DNA from: CAMAVH01 sp035714115
GTDB taxonomy: Bacteria; Pseudomonadota; Alphaproteobacteria; SMXQ01
Reading direction: 5' to 3'
DNA length: 64,000 nucleotides
Assembly (NCBI GenBank): GCA_035714115.1
Contig: DASTMO010000020.1
Span: forward strand, 8,689 to 72,688
The notes beneath the pieces are model-generated. The model ran no database searches. It worked only from the letters and a program-made list of their open reading frames with translations, and had not been told where the DNA came from. Position 1 is the first letter of the stretch. Each line of letters begins with the position of its first letter. The translations under genes and the position numbers were made by a program. This document shows, piece after piece, positions 7,865 to 15,378 of the stretch.

Positions 7865-8275
7865 ATGACCGCCATCCTGACGTCGCTCGACACTTTGGGC
7901 AGTTTCCTGCTGTTCTTCGCAGTGGCGCTCGCCGCCGTCGCGCTGTTCGTCGCCATCTACATGGCGGTGACGACCCATCATGAGGCGTCGCTGATCCAGC
8001 AGGGCAACAGCGCGGCGGCGATCAGCTTCGGCGGAGCGCTCGTCGGCTTCTCCCTGCCGCTCGCCAGCGTCATCGTCCACAGCCTGTCGATCGTCGAGAT
8101 GGCGATCTGGAGCGGCGTGGCGCTGATCGTGCAGATCGTCGTGTTCAAGGTCGTCGACCTGCTGATCCGCGAGGTCTCGCGCCATATCGAAGAGGGCAAT
8201 GTCGCCGCCGGCATCACTCTGGCGTCGGCCTCGATCGCCATCGGCCTGATCAACGCTGCCTGCATGAGCTACTAG
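7865..8275 (+). CDS. DUF350 (UPF0719) inner-membrane protein
   Basis: A 136-aa integral membrane protein with four predicted transmembrane helices (about 10-33, 49-70, 77-100, 115-133). A conserved SLIQQGNSAAAISFGGALVG segment sits between TM1 and TM2, and a loop with ISRHIEEGN-like residues before TM4 is typical of DUF350/YjfL proteins. It begins 8 bp after the ygiC stop and clearly belongs to the same operon. DUF350 proteins recur next to GspS-like ATP-grasp genes, which implies a common envelope-linked process of unknown chemistry. Confidence 0.85.
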   Translation: MTAILTSLDTLGSFLLFFAVALAAVALFVAIYMAVTTHHEASLIQQGNSAAAISFGGALVGFSLPLASVIVHSLSIVEMAIWSGVALIVQIVVFKVVDLLIREVSRHIEEGNVAAGITLASASIAIGLINAACMSY

Positions 8276-8292
8276 CCCGGCGCGCAGCCGGG
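8276..8292 (+). terminator. Weak hairpin after the ygiB-ygiC-DUF350 operon
   Basis: CCCGGC and GCCGGG form a 6-bp GC stem starting right after the TAG of the DUF350 gene. There is no U-tract, so it is only a weak terminator candidate. Confidence 0.35.
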
Positions 8293-8294
8293 AT

Positions 8295-8327
8295 TATCCA
8301 GGTATAAATCGGCATTTATCCTGGTAT
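8295..8327 (+). promoter_or_regulatory. Two tandem copies of TATCC(A/T)GGTAT in the regulator promoter
   Basis: TATCCAGGTAT (8295-8305) and TATCCTGGTAT (8317-8327) are spaced 22 bp start to start, two helical turns. The second overlaps a -10-like TATGAT (8325-8330) only 7 bp before the ATG. The arrangement fits an autoregulatory operator. The third copy at 5240-5250 lies ahead of the methyltransferase gene. Confidence 0.55.
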
Positions 8328-8336
8328 GATAGGGCC

Positions 8337-9152
8337 ATGCGACGCCCCAGCTTTCAATCCGCCGAAGCCCGCCGCCAGGCGCTCGGCGATTTCCTGCGCG
8401 CCCAGCGCGAACGCCTGACGCCCGCCGAAGCCGGCCTCGGTTTAGGCGGCAGACGGCGCACGCCGGGCCTACGGCGCGAGGAAGTGGCTCAACTCGGCGG
8501 CGTCTCGGCCACCTGGTACACCTGGATCGAGCAGGGCCGCGAGGTCTCCGCCTCGGCCACTGCCCTGGCGCGCCTCGCCGAAGCGCTGCGCCTATCGCCG
8601 GCCGAGCGCGCTTATCTGTTCGAATTGGCGGGCAAGCGCGATCCGGAGGAGGCCGACGAGCCGGCCGCGCCCGAGCCGCCGGTCGATCTGCAGACCGTCG
8701 TCGATATGATCGGTTGCCCGGCCTACGCCATGGACCGTCTCGGCACCGCGCGCGCCTGGAACAAGGCGGCGGCGCATCTGTTCGTCGGCTGGCTCGACAA
8801 GAAGCCAGGCAAAGCTGAGCGCAATCTGTTGCGCTATGTCTTCCTCGAGCCGGCGGCGAAGAAGCTGATCCACGGCTTCGAGGAGCGCGCCAGCCGCGTG
8901 CTCGCCGAATTTCGCGCCGACGCCGGCGCGCATCTCACCGACGATGCGGTGAAAGCCATGATCGAGGAGCTGCGCGCCAAGAGCGCGCTCTTTGCCAAGC
9001 TATGGGACGAACAGGCGGTGCTCGGGCGCGAAGGCGGCATGCGCACCTTCGACCATCCGGTGGACGGCTTCCTGCGCTACCGCCAGATCGGCTTCTCGCT
9101 CGCCGCGCGGCCCGATCTCAAACTGGTCATGCTGGTGCCGGAAGCGGTTTAA
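8337..9152 (+). CDS. XRE-family regulator with MmyB-like C-terminal domain
   Basis: A 271-aa transcription factor. An N-terminal helix-turn-helix (about 12-78) carries the RRTPGLRREEVAQLGGVS core and the TWYTWIEQGR recognition region typical of MmyB-like regulators. The C-terminal domain (about 100-265) is PAS-like and starts with a Cys-Pro-Ala-Tyr-Ala-Met-Asp-Arg motif followed by Trp-Asn. In this family it binds small ligands such as fatty acids. Such regulators usually control nearby oxidoreductases or methyltransferases. The shared operator-like 11-mer points to itself and the methyltransferase at 4402-5175. It is likely a short-leader or leaderless mRNA. Confidence 0.9.
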   Translation: MRRPSFQSAEARRQALGDFLRAQRERLTPAEAGLGLGGRRRTPGLRREEVAQLGGVSATWYTWIEQGREVSASATALARLAEALRLSPAERAYLFELAGKRDPEEADEPAAPEPPVDLQTVVDMIGCPAYAMDRLGTARAWNKAAAHLFVGWLDKKPGKAERNLLRYVFLEPAAKKLIHGFEERASRVLAEFRADAGAHLTDDAVKAMIEELRAKSALFAKLWDEQAVLGREGGMRTFDHPVDGFLRYRQIGFSLAARPDLKLVMLVPEAV

Positions 9153-9277
9153 CCCTTCCAGCCCGCTCGTTTCGCTCTATCAGCGTTTCGCAAACAACGG
9201 TCGCCCGCGCCGCCGCGCCCTGCTAGAACGCGCCAGCTTTCTGCGACGTGCCTTTAGAAAAGACTGGGAGACGTGCC

Positions 9278-10324
9278 GTGCTCGGCGCCTTATTGGGACT
9301 TTTGTCCGCGGCGACTTTCGCCTTCAACAATGCCGCCGTGCGCCGCGGCGTGCTGTCCGGCTCCGTGGCGCAGGCCATGGCCATCACCGTGCCGGTCGGC
9401 CTGCCGATCTTCCTGATCGGCGTCATTTTGATGGATGCTTTCGCGCCGCTGGGCGAATTCACGCTCGCGACATGGTTCTGGCTGTCGCTCGCCGGCGTGC
9501 AGCATTTCATCCTCGGGCGCTATTGCAACTATCGCGCGACCAAGGCGATGGGCGCGGTGCTGACCGGCCCGGTGCAGCAGAGCGGCCTGATCTTCACGCT
9601 GGCCATCGCCGTGCTGGCGCTCGGTGAACAACTCACGCCGCTGCGCATCCTCGGCATCATCCTCGTCATCGGCGGTCCGGCGCTCTCGCTGCACGACGGC
9701 CTCAGCAAGACGAAGGCCAAGCGCCCCAAGCGCGAAGTTTCCGGCGCCGGCAACGACGAGACCGTGATCAAAGTCGCGGCTAATGCCGCCGCATCCAAAC
9801 CGGCCTTCGAGCCGAACTATGTCGAGGGCTACACCCACGCGCTGATCTCGGCGCTGGCGCAGGGCACCAGCCCGATCCTGGTGCGCTTCGCCCTCGGCGA
9901 CAAAGGCCTCGGCGCGAGCGTGGCCGGCGGCTTGATCTCTTATGGCGCGGCGACGCTGGTGTTCTGCCTGTTCCTGTTCTGGCCGGGCCAGTGGCGCCAT
10001 GTCGTCTCGGTCAACCGCGAGGCGGCGAAATGGTTCACCATCTCGGGCCTGTTCGTCGGCGTCTCGCAGCTCTTCCGCTACATGGCGCTGGCCGTCGCGC
10101 CGGTCTCTGTGGTGACGCCGATCCAGCGCCTGTCGCTGCTGTTCCGCGTCTATTTCGCCCGCCTGATGTCGCGCGACCATGAAGTGCTCGAAGGCAAGGT
10201 GATCTTCGGCACGGTCGTCTCGCTGGTCGGTACGCTGGCGCTTTCGATTAGCACCGAAGTGGTGCTCGAATATGTGCCGCTGCCCGATTGGCTTGTCACC
10301 GTCGCGCGTTGGAGTTGGCCGTAA
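9278..10324 (+). CDS. DMT (EamA) family transporter
   Basis: A 348-aa inner-membrane protein with about ten transmembrane helices in two EamA-like halves, separated by a charged cytoplasmic loop (about 145-185 with a Lys/Arg cluster). It belongs to the drug/metabolite transporter superfamily; the substrate cannot be told. I prefer the GTG at 9278, which follows a GGGAG ribosome-binding site by about 8 nt. An in-frame GTG at 9248 would add ten polar residues and lacks a good site. It follows the MmyB regulator by 125 bp on the same strand. Confidence 0.82.
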   Translation: MLGALLGLLSAATFAFNNAAVRRGVLSGSVAQAMAITVPVGLPIFLIGVILMDAFAPLGEFTLATWFWLSLAGVQHFILGRYCNYRATKAMGAVLTGPVQQSGLIFTLAIAVLALGEQLTPLRILGIILVIGGPALSLHDGLSKTKAKRPKREVSGAGNDETVIKVAANAAASKPAFEPNYVEGYTHALISALAQGTSPILVRFALGDKGLGASVAGGLISYGAATLVFCLFLFWPGQWRHVVSVNREAAKWFTISGLFVGVSQLFRYMALAVAPVSVVTPIQRLSLLFRVYFARLMSRDHEVLEGKVIFGTVVSLVGTLALSISTEVVLEYVPLPDWLVTVARWSWP

Positions 10325-10339
10325 TCGAGGCCGCCCTGT

Positions 10340-10370
10340 AAGCTGAACGGATCCGGGGACCGTTCAGCTT
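10340..10370. repeat. 11-bp perfect inverted repeat before the AhpD-like gene
   Basis: AAGCTGAACGG (10340-10350) and CCGTTCAGCTT (10360-10370) form an 11-bp stem with a 9-nt loop. It lies between the transporter stop (10324) and the RBS of the next gene (about 10373). There is no U-tract. It could be an operator or a leader hairpin. Confidence 0.5.
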
Positions 10371-10384
10371 AAGAGGGAATTTCG

Positions 10385-10717
10385 ATGATCGGACAGCTTG
10401 TCGATTCGTCGCCGACGTTGCTCAAGAAACTCCAGCCGGCGCTCGGCGCGCACTACGCCGCCATGCGCGAGGCGGCCTTCAAGTCGGGGCCGCTGGAAAA
10501 GACGACCTGCCAGCTCATCATGCTCGGGGCGTTCGTCTCGGCCGGCTACGAGATGGCCTTTCGCAACCACACGAAATGGTTGAAAGAGAGCGGCATTCCG
10601 AAAGCCGCCGCGGTGCAGGCCGTACTCGTGACGCTCGGTTCGACCAGCGACGTCAATCAGGTCGGCCCGGCGCTGAGTTGGATCGAGGATGTCTACGGGC
10701 CGGATGAGAAGGCCTGA
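10385..10717 (+). CDS. Carboxymuconolactone decarboxylase/AhpD-like small protein without CxxC
   Basis: A 110-aa all-helical protein of the CMD/AhpD fold. The family core usually has Cys-x-x-Cys-x-x-x-His. Here the equivalent helix reads SAGYEMAFRNHTKWLKESGI (about 50-69), keeping the His but lacking both redox cysteines; the only Cys is at about 40. Peroxidase or disulfide activity is therefore unlikely, and a decarboxylase, isomerase or structural role is possible. It starts after a GAGGGAAT ribosome-binding site. A perfect 11-bp inverted repeat precedes it and a strong hairpin follows. Confidence 0.7.
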   Translation: MIGQLVDSSPTLLKKLQPALGAHYAAMREAAFKSGPLEKTTCQLIMLGAFVSAGYEMAFRNHTKWLKESGIPKAAAVQAVLVTLGSTSDVNQVGPALSWIEDVYGPDEKA

Positions 10718-10725
10718 CCGCCGAT

Positions 10726-10759
10726 AAAAAGACGGCGCCCGGTCGGCACCGGGCGCCGT
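10726..10759 (-). terminator. Intrinsic terminator after the extensin-like gene
   Basis: A 12-bp perfect stem (10732-10743 with 10748-10759) with a CGGC loop. On the minus strand it is followed by TTTTT, so it ends the minus-strand extensin-like transcript. It may also stop the converging plus-strand gene. Confidence 0.8.
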
Positions 10760-10842
10760 TGATCCTCGCGTCAGGGCAGACGGAGGGTGGGAGCTTGCCG
10801 ATCGATCATCGCAAACGGCAATGACAACTTCGCGACGGGCTT

Positions 10843-11559
10843 TCAGCGGCAGATCGAAAAGCCGCCCATGTCGAGATGGAAATGATTGGCGTGGGCGGCG
10901 TTGTAGTCCGGGCCGAGCAGGGTCGGGAAAATGCGGCAGGCGCGGGCCTTCACGTCGCGCAGGAATAGCGCCTCTGCATCAGTGTCTCCGTTGCTCTTGG
11001 GCCAATCGCGCAGGATGCTGACGGTCTTGCCGTTGTTCAGGCGGAAGCTGGCGAGGTCGATGGCGTTGGCCGTGGCATGCTGGCTGCGCCGGCCGCTTTC
11101 GCGGCCATAGACGTTGCGGCAGGCATAGGTGCCGAGATGCGTGACGCCGGCAACCGGCTGGCCGAAGGCAGCTTCGGCGGCGGGTTGCAGCGCGTGGCGC
11201 TCGAACAGCGCCAGGCCGACGGCGAGCGGGCAGGTGGCCATGAAGCTGCTGCTGTAAGCGACGCCCGATTGGTTCACGCGCACAACATTGCGCAAGGCGC
11301 ATTCGAGATCGCGGTTGCTGTCGGGCAGCGCCGTGAAGCGCAGCGGCATGCGCGCCAAGGTGGCGAGACATTGGCGCGGATCGTCAGCCAGGCGCTTGAG
11401 CTTGTATTTGGTGAGGGCATTCGGCGCGTCTTCGATATGGAGCGGTCCCCAAGGATTGAGCCGATCGGGGATGCGCAGCGCGCCCGTCGCGAGCAGCACA
11501 GCCGCCGTTACGATTAGGAAAGCGGTTACGCTGAAGATAGTTGCGGCGATTCGCATCAA
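10843..11559 (-). CDS. Extensin-like family protein
   Basis: A 238-aa protein with an N-terminal hydrophobic signal or anchor (about 5-28). The C-terminal two-thirds match the bacterial extensin-like domain: a CPLAVGLALFERHALQPAA region, GTYACRN, a SQHATANAIDLASF motif, and a C-terminal HANHFHLDMGG motif. The His/Asp positions resemble LAS-type peptidases (DD-carboxypeptidase/MepA-like), so periplasmic peptidoglycan hydrolysis is plausible though not proven for the family. Several conserved Cys may form disulfides. A perfect EcfG-type promoter (11591-11615) ends 32 bp before the start. Confidence 0.88.
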   Translation of the reverse strand: MMRIAATIFSVTAFLIVTAAVLLATGALRIPDRLNPWGPLHIEDAPNALTKYKLKRLADDPRQCLATLARMPLRFTALPDSNRDLECALRNVVRVNQSGVAYSSSFMATCPLAVGLALFERHALQPAAEAAFGQPVAGVTHLGTYACRNVYGRESGRRSQHATANAIDLASFRLNNGKTVSILRDWPKSNGDTDAEALFLRDVKARACRIFPTLLGPDYNAAHANHFHLDMGGFSICR

Positions 11560-11590
11560 TGAACGGGGCGCTTGCTGGCAGATGATGCAA

Positions 11591-11615
11591 AACGCACCTT
11601 ATTTCGTCCTGTTCC
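11591..11615 (-). promoter_or_regulatory. EcfG-type promoter for the extensin-like gene
   Basis: On the minus strand GGAAC (11615-11611), 16 nt, then CGTT (11594-11591): an exact consensus match in the gap between divergent genes, oriented toward the extensin-like gene. Confidence 0.75.
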
Positions 11616-11687
11616 TTGATCGGCGACAATCTCGCGCCTAAGTGAACCGCCAGCTTATCTTTCTGTTCATCTCGCGAGTCTTTCCCC

Positions 11688-12737
11688 ATGCCCACTTTGT
11701 TCGATCCGCTGCGCGTCGGCGCGCTGAACCTGCCCAACCGCATCGTCATGGCGCCGCTGACGCGTCAGCGCGCCGAGGCCGTGCGCGTACCCAATAAGCT
11801 GATGGCGGAGTATTACCGCCAGCGCGCCGGCTTCGGCCTCATTCTCACCGAGGCGACGTCGGTGACGCCGATGGGTCTCGGCTATGCCGACACGCCGGGC
11901 ATCTGGTCCGACGAGCAGATCGAAGGCTGGAAGCTGACGACCAAGGCCGTGCATGAGGCGGGCGGGCGCATCGTGCTGCAGCTCTGGCATGTCGGCCGCA
12001 TTTCCGATCCGATCTTCCTGGGCGGCGAATTGCCGGTCGCGCCGAGCGCCATCGCGGCAAAGGGCCATGTCAGTCTGGTGCGGCCCGAGCGCCCCTATGT
12101 GACGCCGCGCGCCCTGCGTCGCGACGAACTGGCCGGCGTGATTGCCGCCTATCGCAAGGGCGCGGAGAATGCGCAAAAGGCCGGCTTCGACGGCGTTGAG
12201 CTGCATGGCGCGAACGGCTATCTGCTCGACCAATTCCTGCAGGACGGCGTGAACAAGCGCGACGACGATTACGGTGGCTCGCTCGAGAACCGCGCGCGGC
12301 TAATGGTCGAAGCGGTCGATGCGGCCATTTCGGTGTGGGGCGCCGATCGCGTCGGCCTGCATCTCGCGCCGCGCGGCGACAGCCATGACATGAGCGACAG
12401 CGATCCGGCGACGACGTTCAGCCATGTCGCGCGCGAGATGGGCAAGCGCAAGCTCGCCTTCATCATGGCGCGCGAATATGAAGGGCCGGACGCCATCGGC
12501 GCCAAGATCAAGGCGGCGTTCGGCGGCGTCTATATCGCCAACGAGAAGTTTGATTTCGCCAGCGCCACGGCGGCGGTGCAGCAGGGGCGGGCGGATGCGG
12601 TCGGCTTCGGCAAGCTCGCCATCGCCAATCCCGATCTGCCGGCGCGCTTCGCCAAGAACGCGGCGCTCAACGAATGGGACAGTTCGACCTTCTACGTGCC
12701 GGGCGCGAAGGGCTACACGGACTACCCGTCGCTCTGA
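11688..12737 (+). CDS. Old yellow enzyme family alkene reductase (NemA-like)
   Basis: A 349-aa FMN-dependent NAD(P)H oxidoreductase with a TIM-barrel fold. Family motifs are the N-terminal LFDPLRVG and NRIVMAPLTRQRA, the QLWHVGRIS segment, the active-site HGANGYLLDQF (His/Asn pair binding the carbonyl group of the substrate), and DDYGGSLENRARL. The C-terminal FGKLAIANPDLP binds FMN phosphate. It reduces activated alkenes such as enones, maleimides or nitro-compounds and often serves in electrophile detoxification. It is monocistronic, ending at a strong bidirectional terminator shared with cspA. Confidence 0.93.
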   Translation: MPTLFDPLRVGALNLPNRIVMAPLTRQRAEAVRVPNKLMAEYYRQRAGFGLILTEATSVTPMGLGYADTPGIWSDEQIEGWKLTTKAVHEAGGRIVLQLWHVGRISDPIFLGGELPVAPSAIAAKGHVSLVRPERPYVTPRALRRDELAGVIAAYRKGAENAQKAGFDGVELHGANGYLLDQFLQDGVNKRDDDYGGSLENRARLMVEAVDAAISVWGADRVGLHLAPRGDSHDMSDSDPATTFSHVAREMGKRKLAFIMAREYEGPDAIGAKIKAAFGGVYIANEKFDFASATAAVQQGRADAVGFGKLAIANPDLPARFAKNAALNEWDSSTFYVPGAKGYTDYPSL

Positions 12738-12762
12738 CTTCGACAGATCGCTTCAGGCACAA

Positions 12763-12790
12763 AAAAAGCCCGGCTCGCGCCGGGCTTTTT
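12763..12790. terminator. Bidirectional intrinsic terminator (ene-reductase / cspA)
   Basis: AAAAAGCCCGGC, loop TCGC, GCCGGGCTTTTT. The perfect stem with a U-tract on both strands lies between the convergent ene-reductase and cspA genes. Confidence 0.9.
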
Positions 12791-12826
12791 CGTTTCGTCC
12801 TAAGACGAACAATCTCAGCGCGAGGA

Positions 12827-13030
12827 TTACTCGGCGCGCAGATTGCCGGCGGCGCTCTTGCCGCGCTCGTTCACGACGTCGTAGCTGACCTGCTGGCCTT
12901 CGTTCAGGCCGCGCAGGCCGGCCTTTTCGACGGCGCTGATATGGACGAACACGTCCTTGCCGCCGTCAGACGGCTGGATGAAGCCGAAGCCCTTCGTCGC
13001 GTTGAACCACTTCACGGTACCGGTTGCCAT
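12827..13030 (-). CDS. Cold-shock domain protein (CspA family)
   Basis: A 67-aa single OB-fold nucleic-acid chaperone. RNP1 is KGFGFIQP (about 13-20) and RNP2 is VFVHIS (about 27-32), with the aromatic platform residues present (Trp8, Phe9, Phe15, Phe17, Phe28, His30). It binds single-stranded RNA or DNA and acts as an RNA chaperone or antiterminator. The RBS AGAGGAG lies about 6 nt before the ATG. A 250-bp leader and promoter region precedes it, as usual for csp genes with regulatory 5' UTRs. The length is normal for the family. Confidence 0.95.
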   Translation of the reverse strand: MATGTVKWFNATKGFGFIQPSDGGKDVFVHISAVEKAGLRGLNEGQQVSYDVVNERGKSAAGNLRAE

Positions 13031-13282
13031 TTAAGGCTCCTCTTTAGAAACGCACATATGCGTGTTTGACGGCGCTACAGCAGCGTCGCCAATCCGAGTT
13101 CAGAGCGTTGTCTTGAGCAGCGGCCCGAAGGCGATCAGCAAGGCAGGCTAGAATATCGAATCGCACATATATTTTGGGACGTCGCGGCGCAAAGCAAGCC
13201 CCCTCTTTGGGAAGAGTCCCAAAAATCCGCCTTTTCCGGGCTAAATGTCTCTAATAGGCCACTATTTTGGGCAAAACGGCCC
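13031..13282 (-). promoter_or_regulatory. cspA upstream region with probable long 5' leader
   Basis: 252 bp with no ORF, AT-richer than its surroundings. A -35/-10-like pair (TTGCTT, 17 nt, AAATAT) reads on the minus strand at about 13161-13192, which would give a leader of roughly 120 nt. The motif CGCACATAT occurs twice (near 13051 and 13163). A small hairpin TTTGGGA-agag-TCCCAAA (13206-13223) may end the upstream CoA-transferase transcript. Thermosensing by the leader is only inferred from family behaviour. Confidence 0.4.
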
Positions 13283-14506
13283 TCAGCCGATGACCTTTTC
13301 GGCCCGCAGGGCGGCGATGTCGTCGTCGCGCAGGGCCAGCAATTCGCGCAAAACCTCGTCGGTATGCTGGCCCAGGGTGGGCGGCGGGCGGCGGTAGCTC
13401 GGCGGCGTTTCCGACAGTTTGAGGGGGCTGGCGACCGTTTTCAGCGGCGCCTGACCGGCCAGCGGATGGGCCATCGGCGCGACCATCTCGCGGGCGATCA
13501 CCTGCGGATCGTCGAACACCTGCTGCATGGAATTGATCGGGCCGCAGGGCACGGCGCAATCGTCCAGCCCGTCGACCCAATAGGCGGTGGGTTGCGTGCG
13601 CAGCACGTCGGCGAGCAGAGGCGTGATGATCGCGCGGTTCTTGATGCGCGCGCCCGACGTGGTGAAGCGCGGATCGGCGGAGATGTCTTCGCGGCCGGCG
13701 AATTTGCAGAAGCGCTGAAACTGGCCGTCGTTGCCGACGGCGAGAATCAGATGGCCGTCCGCCGAGGGAAAAACGTCGTAGGGCACGATGGTCGGATGGC
13801 TGTTGCCGAGGCGCGGCGGATTCTCGCCGGCGACCAGGAAATATTCGGCGAGGTAGCTCATCCAGGCGACCTGGGTGTCGAGCAGCGCCATGTCGACCAT
13901 CTGGCCCTGGCCGGTGGCGTCGCGATGGCGCAGCGCCGAGAGGATGCCGACGGCGGCATACATGCCGCACATCAGATCGGCGATGCCGACCGCGACCTTC
14001 AGCGGCTGGCCGTCCTTCTCGCCGGTCAGGCTCATGATGCCGCCCATGCCCTGCACGACGAAGTCGTAGCCGGCGCGCGGCGCATAAGGCCCTGTCTGGC
14101 CGAAGCCGGTGATCGAGCAATAGATCAACTTCGGAAAAGCCGCTTTCAGGCTGGCGTAATCGAGGCCGTGCTTTTCCAGCGAGCCGACCTTGAAATTCTC
14201 CGTCACCACGTCGCATTTGGCGATCAGCTCGCGCGCCAGCGCCTCGCCTTTCGGCGTGGTGAAGTCGAGCGCCAACGAGCGCTTGTTGCGGTTCGCCGAG
14301 AGGTAATAGGCGCTCTCGGTCGTGTCGGCGCCTTGCGGATCCTTCAGGAACGGCGGTCCCCATTTGCGCGTGTCGTCGCCGACGCCGGGGCGCTCGATCT
14401 TGATCACGTCGGCGCCGAGGTCGCCGAGCATCTGGGTGCAGCTTGGCCCCGCCAGCACGCGGGTGATGTCGAAAATGCGGATGCCGTTGAGAGAGCCGGG
14501 GATCAT
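13283..14506 (-). CDS. CaiB/BaiF family (class III) CoA-transferase
   Basis: A 407-aa cytoplasmic enzyme transferring CoA between carboxylic acids. Class III signatures are GIRIFDITRVLAGP at the N-terminus, LGADVIKIERP (about 30-40), and the NRNKRSLALDF CoA-binding stretch (about 72-82). The catalytic Asp is most likely Asp177 within VGIADLMCGMYAA, which aligns with Asp169 of formyl-CoA transferase. The substrate pair is not predictable from sequence. Its ATG overlaps the ruvX stop by 4 bp, so the two are translationally coupled. Confidence 0.92.
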   Translation of the reverse strand: MIPGSLNGIRIFDITRVLAGPSCTQMLGDLGADVIKIERPGVGDDTRKWGPPFLKDPQGADTTESAYYLSANRNKRSLALDFTTPKGEALARELIAKCDVVTENFKVGSLEKHGLDYASLKAAFPKLIYCSITGFGQTGPYAPRAGYDFVVQGMGGIMSLTGEKDGQPLKVAVGIADLMCGMYAAVGILSALRHRDATGQGQMVDMALLDTQVAWMSYLAEYFLVAGENPPRLGNSHPTIVPYDVFPSADGHLILAVGNDGQFQRFCKFAGREDISADPRFTTSGARIKNRAIITPLLADVLRTQPTAYWVDGLDDCAVPCGPINSMQQVFDDPQVIAREMVAPMAHPLAGQAPLKTVASPLKLSETPPSYRRPPPTLGQHTDEVLRELLALRDDDIAALRAEKVIG

Positions 14507-14982
14507 GGGGCGCTGCGCTTCAAGTGGGAGAGATGGTCGAGAAAGCCTTGCAGGATGACGGCGGCGGCCATCTTGTCTACCACCTCAGCTTGACGTTTGC
14601 GCGACAGGTCGGCGTCGATCATGACGCGATGGGCGGCGACAGTGGACAGGCGTTCGTCCCAAAAGACGATATCGATGTCTTGAACCGCCAGCAGATTCTG
14701 GGCGAACTGGCGCACCGATTGGCAGCGCGGCCCTTCGCTGCCGTCCATGTTGAGCGGCAGGCCGAGCACCAGGGCGCCGATCTCATGCTGCTGGACCATG
14801 GCGAACAGCTTTTTGGCGTCGTCGCCGAACTTGCCGCGGCGCAGGGTCTCGGTCGGCGTGGCGATCATGCCGAGCACGTCCGACAGGGCCAAGCCGACGG
14901 TTTTGCTGCCGATGTCGAGGCCGAGAAAACGCTGGTAGGAGCCGCTTTTTGCAGCCAGGTCCGCAGGGTTGCGAAGGGGCAT
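14503..14982 (-). CDS. ruvX: Putative pre-16S rRNA nuclease / Holliday junction resolvase YqgF
   Basis: A 159-aa RNase H-fold protein. The first catalytic Asp is in FLGLDIGSKTVGLALSD (Asp23). The second acidic site is WDERLST (about 110-116), and the C-terminal Asp is in VDKMAAAVILQ. The LGLPLNMDGSEGPR segment is the YqgF hallmark. In E. coli YqgF matures 16S rRNA ends; a resolvase role has also been proposed. It is divergent from gatC with about 100 bp between, a layout frequent in Rhizobiales. It shares a 4-bp overlap with the downstream CoA-transferase gene. Confidence 0.93.
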   Translation of the reverse strand: MPLRNPADLAAKSGSYQRFLGLDIGSKTVGLALSDVLGMIATPTETLRRGKFGDDAKKLFAMVQQHEIGALVLGLPLNMDGSEGPRCQSVRQFAQNLLAVQDIDIVFWDERLSTVAAHRVMIDADLSRKRQAEVVDKMAAAVILQGFLDHLSHLKRSAP

Positions 14983-15088
14983 GGTCGGGTGTTAACGTGC
15001 CGGCTCAGGCGGTTCGAGCCATGAAATTTGCTAGATTTTTCCTGGGCTTGGGTACCGCCACCCCATCCGGTCGGAGACACTAAAACAG

Positions 15089-15376
15089 ATGTCGTTGGAC
15101 AAAGCCACCGTCGCGAAAATCGCGCGCCTCGCCCGCATCCGCGTCGGCGAGGAAGAACAGGATTCGCTCGCCGGCGAGCTCAACCAGATCATGACCTGGA
15201 TCGAGCAGCTCAACGAGGTGAACACCGACGGCGTGCAGCCGATGACGGGCGTCGGCGCGACCAAGCTGCCGCTGCGCGAGGACAAGGTCACCGACGGCGG
15301 CTACCCCGAGAAGGTGCTGGCCAACGCGACCGACGCGAAAGACGGCTTCTTCAGCGTGCCGAAGGTGGTGGAGTAA
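15089..15376 (+). CDS. gatC: Aspartyl/glutamyl-tRNA(Asn/Gln) amidotransferase subunit C
   Basis: A 95-aa subunit that wraps around GatA and stabilises the GatCAB complex, which converts Glu-tRNA(Gln) and Asp-tRNA(Asn) to the amidated forms. Typical features are the N-terminal helical part with VAKIARLARIRV and LAGELNQIMTWIEQLNEV (about 8-47) and the extended C-terminal tail ending in FFSVPKVVE, which contacts GatA. The gene is the first of a tight gatC-gatA-gatB operon; gatA starts 2 bp after its stop. Confidence 0.96.
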   Translation: MSLDKATVAKIARLARIRVGEEEQDSLAGELNQIMTWIEQLNEVNTDGVQPMTGVGATKLPLREDKVTDGGYPEKVLANATDAKDGFFSVPKVVE

Positions 15377-15378
15377 TC

